A DNA stretch of 12,316 nt. Origin: JAAYCI01 sp964367945 (lineage in GTDB: Bacteria > Bacillota > Clostridia > Oscillospirales > Ruminococcaceae). Below, one piece after another: positions 8,235 to 12,316 of this stretch (position 1 is its first letter; each line of letters opens with the position of its first letter). The stretch lies in assembly GCA_964367945.1 (NCBI GenBank), contig CAYIZZ010000064.1:1-12316 (forward strand). Direction: 5' to 3'. The notes under the pieces are model-generated. The model had not been told where the DNA came from. It was given only the letters and a program-made list of their open reading frames with translations, and made no database searches. Made by a program: the position numbers and the translations under genes.

Positions 8235-8606
8235 TTAACGGGTGGCAGCTCCGATGGTAAATTCTGCCACAGGTTTTCCGTCTATCAGATGTTCCGACAC
8301 AATACGCGCCACTTTATCGGCAGTCATTTTCACATATGTTACTTTTTCCTCATCACCGCGGTATACTTCCACCACTGGCTCAAACTGGCAAATGCCAACA
8401 CAACCGGTTTGGCTTACCATTACATCTGCAATTTCACGGCGTGCCACTTCTTCTGTGAATGCATTCAGCACAGGACGTGCGCCGGCAGCAATACCGCAAG
8501 TAGCCATACCTACAACTACACGAGTGCCATCTTTGGCTGAGTCGCGAGTGTTTACCGTTTGCTTCATTTTATTACGAATGGCAGCTAATTCTTCCAAACT
8601 TTTCAT
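8235..8606 (-). CDS. hndB: Thioredoxin-like 2Fe-2S protein, HndB type
   Basis: About 123 residues, cytoplasmic. The fold and position match HndB of the four-subunit HndABCD hydrogenases. The Cys pattern of thioredoxin-like 2Fe-2S proteins (CxxxxC...CxxxC) is present except for the second ligand: C37 is followed by GIAAG where a Cys would be expected, while C69 and C73 (TGCVGIC) are in place. A cluster would therefore need a non-Cys fourth ligand or be absent; from memory, CGIAAGAR is usual in this subfamily, so it is not a local mutation. The N-terminal 25 residues are charged and probably helical. AAGGAG lies 7 nt before ATG 8606. It sits between the ATPase gene and hndC with gaps of 48 and 36 bp. 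Its role may be electron entry or regulation of the complex; this is inference. Confidence 0.9.
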   Translation of the reverse strand: MKSLEELAAIRNKMKQTVNTRDSAKDGTRVVVGMATCGIAAGARPVLNAFTEEVARREIADVMVSQTGCVGICQFEPVVEVYRGDEEKVTYVKMTADKVARIVSEHLIDGKPVAEFTIGAATR

Positions 8607-8654
8607 AGCTATACTCCTTACTTATTCTTTTACTTACATCAAAAAGAGCTGAAT

Positions 8655-9197
8655 TTACTTTGTTATTTCTTCCATGCCCTCTTTTATATGGTCCTTAATA
8701 AAAACATACACTGCCGGCTCGGCCAAAGATACTCCATCAAGTATCACGCGAGCCTCTCTGGTATCAAACGAAAATACTGCGTCGTCTTTTTTGAAACTGT
8801 ACACAAAATCTATATCAGGTGCTCCCTGCACAAGGGTAGCCACCGTTGCCTCAATTTCACCAAGAGGCATGAGATCGATGTGTCCCAGCGTGAAGGTGGC
8901 TGTAACCGTAGTTCCAACACCCACTTCACTTTCAATAGAAAAGCTTCCGCCTGTTTGCTGTGCTGCCATCTTAAAAAACGGCACACCCAAGCCCACCTTA
9001 CGTGTGGTTCTTGTGGTGGTAAAGGGATCGCACACTTTCGATACCATATCAGCGCTCATCCCTTTGCCGTTATCTTTGATAGTAATAGTTTGTTTGTTTT
9101 CTTTTGTGCACTGCACAATATCTATTTCTATCAAAGTGGCATTTGCACGAACAGAATTTTCGGCAATATCCAATACGTTCATCGACAATTCTTGCAA
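8655..9197 (-). CDS. Small GHKL (HATPase_c) ATP-binding protein within the hydrogenase operon
   Basis: About 180 residues, cytoplasmic, with no membrane helix. Residues 1-105 form a histidine-kinase-type ATP-binding domain: N box LDIAENSVRANA with N14, G1 box DNGKGM (D42), DPFTTTR (57-63), G2-like GLGVPF (69-74) and a final GVGTTVTATF (93-102). There is no dimerisation helix with a phospho-accepting His and no receiver domain, so it is not a classical sensor kinase. The C-terminal 75 residues look like a small separate domain that I do not recognise. It could be an anti-sigma-type Ser kinase, an ATP-dependent regulator, or an assembly factor for the hydrogenase. The start is TTG 9197: the family-like opening QELSMNVLDIAENS begins there, and a G-rich AAGGGGGG lies 6 nt upstream; ATG 9182 would cut into the domain. 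It lies 32 bp after hndA and 48 bp before hndB. Confidence 0.88.
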   Translation of the reverse strand: MQELSMNVLDIAENSVRANATLIEIDIVQCTKENKQTITIKDNGKGMSADMVSKVCDPFTTTRTTRKVGLGVPFFKMAAQQTGGSFSIESEVGVGTTVTATFTLGHIDLMPLGEIEATVATLVQGAPDIDFVYSFKKDDAVFSFDTREARVILDGVSLAEPAVYVFIKDHIKEGMEEITK

Positions 9198-9229
9198 ATA
9201 GGACCCCCCTTTGCATAAAACCGCCAGCT

Positions 9230-9724
9230 TTAGTATTTCGCTAAAATATCTTTCAGCTCTTTACTACCGCCTTCTAAACGACCATATACATCGTCGTTTA
9301 CCATTAGTACCGGTGCCAAACCACATGCACCAATGCAACGCACAGCCTCCAGGCTGAACTTTCCATCAGGTGTTACCTCACCATTTTTAACGCCCAGCTC
9401 TGTCTCAAGGCTCTCAAAAATCGGGCCGCTACCCTTAACGTAACATGCGGTTCCCATACATACGTTAATGCGATATTTGCCCTTTGGAGAAAGTGAAAAC
9501 TGTGAATAGAATGTTGCAATGCCATAAATCTCTGCCAAATGTACATCAAGCTCAGTTGCAATCATTCGCTGTACTTCCAGCGGCAGATAGCCATAAATCT
9601 CCTGTGCTTTTTGTAATGCCGGCATAACAACGCCCGGCATATCGACATTTTCTTGCAGCCAGCTTTTCAGCTCGGCCTCTTGCTCTTTTGTCCCTTGAAA
9701 GGGTAATGTAGAAATGCGCTTCAT
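9230..9724 (-). CDS. hndA: NuoE-like 2Fe-2S subunit of the bifurcating hydrogenase (HndA/HydC)
   Basis: About 164 residues, a usual length for NuoE/HydC. The protein has an N-terminal helical region (about 14-75, with the characteristic LPLEVQRMIA and EIYGIATFYSQF segments) and a C-terminal thioredoxin-like domain with the full 2Fe-2S set C89, C94 (CMGTAC) and C130, C134 (CIGAC). In family members it passes electrons within the NAD(H)-oxidising part of the complex, next to the NuoF-like subunit. It is the first gene of the operon. The start ATG 9724 is preceded by GGGAGG 11 nt upstream and a closer AAGG. Two promoters and a Rex-like operator lie in the preceding 150 bp. Confidence 0.95.
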   Translation of the reverse strand: MKRISTLPFQGTKEQEAELKSWLQENVDMPGVVMPALQKAQEIYGYLPLEVQRMIATELDVHLAEIYGIATFYSQFSLSPKGKYRINVCMGTACYVKGSGPIFESLETELGVKNGEVTPDGKFSLEAVRCIGACGLAPVLMVNDDVYGRLEGGSKELKDILAKY

Positions 9725-9743
9725 AACCTTTTTTGCCTCCCTT

Positions 9744-9761
9744 TTGTTAAAGGTTTGTCAA
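9744..9761. promoter_or_regulatory. Candidate Rex (NADH/NAD+ sensor) operator in the hnd leader
   Basis: The minus strand reads TTGACAAACCTTTAACAA. It matches the reported clostridial Rex box TTGTTAA-N4-TTAACAA at 12 of 14 defined positions, with one half-site perfect. It lies about 10-27 nt after the start predicted from the 9778-9806 promoter, a place where a bound repressor would block transcription. Rex control of NAD(H)-linked hydrogenases is known in other anaerobes; here it is inference from sequence. Confidence 0.4.
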
Positions 9762-9777
9762 ACTGACTTAGAATATT

Positions 9778-9806
9778 ATTATATCGTACCGACGCTCTGA
9801 TTACAA
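9778..9806 (-). promoter_or_regulatory. Proximal predicted promoter of the hnd operon
   Basis: TTGTAA (9801-9806) and a perfect TATAAT (9778-9783) with exact 17-bp spacing on the minus strand. Transcription would start near 9771, leaving a leader of about 47 nt that carries the Rex-like site and the hndA ribosome binding site. Confidence 0.6.
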
Positions 9807-9851
9807 GCGAATAAGCCACAGCTAACTGCTGTTTTTTTGAAATAAATGTGC

Positions 9852-9880
9852 ATTTTATTTTTTAAATACTTTTTTGTCAA
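9852..9880 (-). promoter_or_regulatory. Distal predicted promoter of the hnd operon
   Basis: A perfect TTGACA (9875-9880) and TAAAAT (9852-9857) with 17-bp spacing on the minus strand; predicted start near 9845, about 120 nt before hndA. The -35 lies inside the 18-bp block (9868-9885) also present upstream of the EAL gene. The DNA around it is very AT-rich and contains an imperfect tandem repeat (about 9870-9914). Confidence 0.5.
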
Positions 9881-9914
9881 ATTTTATTGATTTTTTTTGT
9901 CTAATTTATTGATT
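9870..9914. repeat. Imperfect tandem repeat (about 22-23 bp, two copies) upstream of the hnd promoters
   Basis: Two adjacent units share the order T-run, GTC, AA-rich step, TTTATTGATT on the plus strand: roughly 9870-9892 and 9893-9914, differing by one substitution (GTCAA versus GTCTA) and small T-run and spacing changes. The first unit includes the -35 of the distal promoter. It could be a pair of regulator binding sites or simply low-complexity AT-rich DNA. Confidence 0.45.
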
Positions 9915-9967
9915 AATTGTGGTCAAAATTGTTACTACGCTATTTTTTCTTTGCGTTTTTTATGAAC

Positions 9968-10009
9968 AAAGCACCACATAATCTTTTCACTAAGATTATG
10001 TGGTGCTTT
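9968..10009 (-). terminator. Terminator of the CNNM/CorC-type gene: perfect 18-bp stem
   Basis: Perfect inverted repeat with arms 9968-9985 and 9992-10009 around a 6-nt loop, starting only 7 bp beyond the stop codon at 10017-10019. The minus-strand T tract after the stem is short (TTTGTT), so it may depend on stem strength. It isolates the hydrogenase operon from the gene upstream. Confidence 0.82.
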
Positions 10010-10016
10010 ATATTTT

Positions 10017-11420
10017 TCAGCTTGCTTCTTTTATGTTTTGTGACTTTTTACTTTGTTTTTTATTTTCCTCAGGTTCTGTTTCTTCATCATCATCCGGAGG
10101 TAATATACTAACCTTGGCCCATACCACATGATGGTCTTCAATAGGCTCTGTGATAATTTTCAAGCCTTCCACTTCCACTTCTACTTCTTCGCCATCGTCT
10201 GGAATGGTAGACATGCAGCTGAATACCAAGCCACCCAAAGTATCATATTCCCTTTCTTGCGGCATTTTTATCTGTAATGCACTTTCCATCTCTTCAATAT
10301 CTGTATCCCCTGAAATACGCCACAAGTTTTCTGCCACTTCGTGTATTCCCTCATCTTCCGGATCGTCAAATTCATCAAAAATATCGCCTACAATCTCTTC
10401 GATGAGATCTTCCATGGTAACAACGCCGGAAAATCCGCCATATTCATCCAGCACAATGGCCATATGATCGTTACACTTTTGCATATCACGCAGTAAAATA
10501 TCTGCACGCACTGTTTCCGGCACAAACCTAGGTAGACGTAAAAGCTCGCGTACTGCGCATGGGTTTTCTTTTCTTAGGTTAAGCAAAAACGTTCGTGAAG
10601 AAAGCACACCCAAAATATCGTCCGAGCTGTCTCCACACACCGGGAACCTTGAGTATCCTGTCTCGCCGATAAGGTTCACTATTTCATCCTCAGGCGTGTC
10701 TTCTTCTATGATTACCACATCCACACGGTGTGTCATCACATCTCGTGCAATAGTTTTATCCAGCTCGAACACCGCTTTGATCATTTCGCTTTCTTCCGAG
10801 TCGATGTTTCCGCTTTTCATGCCCTCGTCTACCATCATACGGATTTCATCTTCTGTCACTGATTCTTCCTGCTCGCCTCGAATGCCAAACAAATATAGTA
10901 CTCCTTTGGATATAAAGCGTAATAATTTCATGGCAGGCTTTATCAAAACCGATACCACCAAAACAAAATCCACAGTATACTTTGCCGCTTTGTATGGATT
11001 TTTACGTGCAACTTGTCTTGGCACCAGTACACCAAAAAGTAACATAACGCACGCTAATATTACCGCAATTAATATCAGCACTAGGATATACAACGTATCA
11101 TACGGAAAAACCACAAATCCAATATGCATGTATAGCCACTGTGCAAGCGGTGTAGTAAACGCATATATGGCAAGCGCTGTGCCAACGAACCCCATTATAA
11201 GGCTGCCGGTTTGCACATTAGCCAAAAAGTCTGACATGTTTTCCGATACATTTATCAGACGCTGTGCTTTTGCGTTACCCTCTTCTATTTGATCTTGCAG
11301 CTTGTTTGTAGGCAGTTGTGCCACCGCTGATTCTGCTGCGGAAAAAAATGCACTTACTAAAATAAGCACCCCTTGCAACAAAAGCATACCAATCAACTGA
11401 CTATCTGAAATTGTTTCCAA
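10017..11420 (-). CDS. CNNM/DUF21 membrane protein with CBS pair and CorC_HlyC domain (hemolysin-C/CorC family)
   Basis: About 467 residues, an integral inner-membrane protein. Order: CNNM (DUF21) transmembrane domain (about 5-180) with hydrophobic helices near 10-28, 70-90, 108-134 and 150-170 and the motif SAFFSAAESAV (23-33); CBS domain pair (about 222-350), with RDVMTHRVDV opening the first and DEYGGFSGVVTMEDLIEEIVGD ending the second (given as 325-346); CorC_HlyC domain (about 360-440) with YDTLGGLV (392-399). The last 27 residues are an acidic then Lys-rich tail. Family members are linked to Mg2+ or Co2+ efflux or transport and CBS domains often sense adenine nucleotides; the old name hemolysin C is misleading. 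The start is TTG 11420, with AGGAGG (11430-11435) at 9 nt; the next Met is 11 residues in and would cut the first helix. It has its own predicted promoter and terminator. Confidence 0.93.
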   Translation of the reverse strand: METISDSQLIGMLLLQGVLILVSAFFSAAESAVAQLPTNKLQDQIEEGNAKAQRLINVSENMSDFLANVQTGSLIMGFVGTALAIYAFTTPLAQWLYMHIGFVVFPYDTLYILVLILIAVILACVMLLFGVLVPRQVARKNPYKAAKYTVDFVLVVSVLIKPAMKLLRFISKGVLYLFGIRGEQEESVTEDEIRMMVDEGMKSGNIDSEESEMIKAVFELDKTIARDVMTHRVDVVIIEEDTPEDEIVNLIGETGYSRFPVCGDSSDDILGVLSSRTFLLNLRKENPCAVRELLRLPRFVPETVRADILLRDMQKCNDHMAIVLDEYGGFSGVVTMEDLIEEIVGDIFDEFDDPEDEGIHEVAENLWRISGDTDIEEMESALQIKMPQEREYDTLGGLVFSCMSTIPDDGEEVEVEVEGLKIITEPIEDHHVVWAKVSILPPDDDEETEPEENKKQSKKSQNIKEAS

Positions 11421-11476
11421 AAAAATATTCCTCCTAATAAAACAGCAGTGTAAATTAACTCCGCTATAAAACCTTG

Positions 11477-11505
11477 TATATACTATTTATTTTTCTTACA
11501 AGCAA
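11477..11505 (-). promoter_or_regulatory. Possible promoter of the CNNM/CorC-type gene
   Basis: On the minus strand TTGCTT (11500-11505) and TATATA (11477-11482) are 17 bp apart, about 60 bp before the TTG start and just after the upstream hairpin. The -10 matches the consensus at only four of six positions. Confidence 0.35.
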
Positions 11506-11594
11506 AACAAGACACTACCATCTCTTTTTAAAAAGATAGCTGTGTCTTGTGTATTGTATTTTATGTGTCGAGGTCGACTACCGTCGTCGTCCAT
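11496..11594 (-). CDS. Possible small protein of 32 residues (uncertain)
   Basis: An ATG at 11594 opens a 32-codon frame ending in TAA at 11496-11498, in the gap between two same-strand genes. The predicted peptide starts MDDDGSRPRHIKY, continues NTQDTAIFLKR and ends DGSVLFCL: a charged, hydrophilic N-terminus and a strand-like C-terminus. AAAGGA lies about 12 nt upstream of the ATG, which is long spacing. The first half (11565-11594) is clearly more GC-rich than the surrounding intergenic DNA, which favours coding. Against it, the second half forms the inverted repeat 11508-11549, which also works as a terminator. I recognise no family. It could equally be untranslated 3' sequence of the gene at 11678-12154. 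Confidence 0.28.
   Translation of the reverse strand: MDDDGSRPRHIKYNTQDTAIFLKRDGSVLFCL
11508..11549 (-). terminator. Terminator-like hairpin downstream of the 11678-12154 gene
   Basis: Inverted repeat with 8-bp outer arms 11508-11515 and 11542-11549, an internal loop, and an AT-rich inner stem around 11518-11538. On the minus strand the outer arm leads into TTGTTTTGCTTG, a weak T tract. The position, 130 bp after the stop of the preceding gene and before the predicted promoter of the next, suits a terminator. It lies inside the possible 32-residue ORF. Confidence 0.5.
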
Positions 11595-11677
11595 TTGTAA
11601 ATACGTTCCTTTCACTTTGGTTTTAAACCTATGTTGTGCCAATAATAACAAAACTATGATATTTTGTCAATATCAGT

Positions 11678-12154
11678 TTAATCAATATCTTCTTCACTCT
11701 CTTTTATAATCAACCGCGATGCTCCAAGTTTTTTTGCAAAAAAGTCATCAAGAAGGCTTTCTCCTATCACAGGTTCTTTCATGCCAAACGCTTCCCTTAC
11801 AAACCGCAAGCTAAACACCGCTGGGTTTTCCTCTTCAAACTGTATCAAAAACACTGTGTCTAGTTGCTGTTGTGTAGCGTTATGCTTCAAAAAGTGAATA
11901 TACCACCCACCGCTCATTGCATCTTCCAGCTTATAGTGGAATATATCTTCTGTTTGCGGTACGCCTAGTTTTCCTCTGCATGCTGTTGCAGTGGAATCCT
12001 TTACTTCATATCGCATGAACTGCCCGGGTTTTTTGCGCTTTTTAATCTTTAGTTTTTTGAAAAACTTCCCCATAAGCACCGCCAAAATAATCAGCGGTAT
12101 CGCCCAAACAAGCCCTTGCAGATTAATGACGTCTTCTATAGATACACCTTCCAT
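11678..12154 (-). CDS. Unrecognised single-helix membrane protein
   Basis: About 158 residues. I do not recognise the family. Residues about 12-30 are one hydrophobic helix (LQGLVWAIPLIILAVLMG), directly followed by a strongly basic stretch FFKKLKIKKRKKP (31-43). By the positive-inside rule the N-terminus faces out and the 115-residue remainder is cytoplasmic. That part is mixed alpha/beta in character, with VFLIQFEEENPAVFSLRFV near 100-118, and ends in an acidic ESEEDID tail; it has one Cys (C59) and no catalytic motif I can identify. GGTGG lies 5 nt before ATG 12154. It lies 55 bp after the end of the repeat-tailed gene on the same strand, so the two could be cotranscribed. Confidence 0.75.
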   Translation of the reverse strand: MEGVSIEDVINLQGLVWAIPLIILAVLMGKFFKKLKIKKRKKPGQFMRYEVKDSTATACRGKLGVPQTEDIFHYKLEDAMSGGWYIHFLKHNATQQQLDTVFLIQFEEENPAVFSLRFVREAFGMKEPVIGESLLDDFFAKKLGASRLIIKESEEDID

Positions 12155-12209
12155 TCATACCACCTTATTTCATATATCTATTTTTCCGAAATACCATATC
12201 ATATCTCTA

Positions 12210-12316
12210 TTAAGTAGTTGGTGGCGTTTCTGGGTCTGTATGCGGCGTTTCTGGGTCTGTAGGCGGTGGATCCGGCTGTGGATCTGGGTCTGTGGGCGGT
12301 GGATCCGGCTGTGGAT
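12210..12316 (-). CDS. C-terminal end of a protein with a Pro/Asp/Thr-rich repeat tail (5' part outside the window)
   Basis: On the minus strand one frame is open from the right edge to a TAA at 12210-12212, giving 34 sense codons. The peptide is PQPDPPPTDPD, then PQPDPPPTDPE, then TPHTDPETPPTT and stop: a low-complexity, acidic, proline-rich tail with no hydrophobic residues. Such tails are common at the C-termini of cell-envelope or secreted proteins and of some class A penicillin-binding proteins in Bacillota, but the catalytic part is not visible, so I assign no function. The regular codon-phase repetition and clean stop support this frame over the other five. Confidence 0.65.
   Translation of the reverse strand, partial: PQPDPPPTDPDPQPDPPPTDPETPHTDPETPPTT
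12223..12316. repeat. Tandem direct repeats (33 bp and 21 bp units) encoding the Pro-rich tail
   Basis: Two adjacent 33-bp units, 12251-12283 and 12284-12316, differ by one base (A/G at the same position). To their left, an 18-bp sequence at 12223-12240 recurs at 12244-12261, a 21-bp period. Both periods are multiples of three and share the CTGGGTCTGT core, which fits in-frame expansion and contraction by replication slippage. The array continues past the right edge. Confidence 0.9.

Noticed and set aside
7959..8540. Plus-strand open frame of 193 codons
   Set aside because: It lies antisense to hndB and hndC, spans the gap between them, and has no family-like motifs; a shadow of the minus-strand genes.
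8674..9201. Two overlapping plus-strand open frames of about 175 codons
   Set aside because: Both are antisense to the GHKL ATPase gene, whose motifs prove the minus-strand frame.
10696..11292. Plus-strand open frame of 198 codons, Ser/Thr/Ile-rich
   Set aside because: It is antisense to the CNNM/CBS protein, which has clear domains in the same DNA; composition is that of a reverse-strand shadow.
12223..12316. CRISPR-like array
   Set aside because: The repeats are directly adjacent without unique spacers and keep codon phase in a proline-rich frame, so they are protein-coding tandem repeats.

Overview
The window looks like chromosomal DNA from an anaerobic, fermentative member of the Bacillota, most likely class Clostridia. 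Three things point there: a five-gene NAD(H)-linked [FeFe] hydrogenase operon, strong AGGAGG-type ribosome binding sites, and very AT-rich intergenic DNA with intrinsic terminators. I cannot name a genus from the sequence alone.

Layout. The left edge (3-470, + strand) is the C-terminal part of aspS (aspartyl-tRNA synthetase). A bidirectional terminator separates it from everything else, which is all on the minus strand. Next is a large membrane sensor (566-3448) with two periplasmic solute-binding domains, one membrane helix, a degenerate GGDEF domain and an apparently intact EAL phosphodiesterase domain. A roughly 510-bp AT-rich gap holds its promoter and a terminator. A stand-alone GyrI-like effector-binding protein follows (3959-4441).

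The centre (4630-9724) is the hydrogenase operon, transcribed right to left as hndA (NuoE-like), a small GHKL ATPase, hndB (thioredoxin-like 2Fe-2S protein), hndC (NuoF-like flavoprotein) and hndD (catalytic [FeFe] subunit). Gaps of 14 to 48 bp and a single downstream terminator suggest one transcript. Two good sigma-70-type promoters and a Rex-like operator lie upstream of hndA. By family knowledge the complex couples NADH and reduced ferredoxin oxidation to H2 production, or the reverse, by flavin-based electron bifurcation. HndA and HndC handle NAD(H), HndD makes or uses H2, and the ATPase and HndB are accessory proteins of unclear role.

The right part holds a CNNM/CBS/CorC membrane transporter-type protein (10017-11420), a possible 32-residue small ORF overlapping a terminator-like hairpin (11496-11594), an unrecognised single-helix membrane protein (11678-12154), and the C-terminal end of a protein with Pro/Asp/Thr-rich tandem repeats that runs off the right edge.

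There are no rRNA or tRNA genes, CRISPR arrays, insertion sequences or phage genes. The items most worth checking are the ATPase inside the hydrogenase operon, an 18-bp element shared exactly by the upstream regions of the c-di-GMP gene and the hydrogenase operon, the Rex-like site, and the small ORF.
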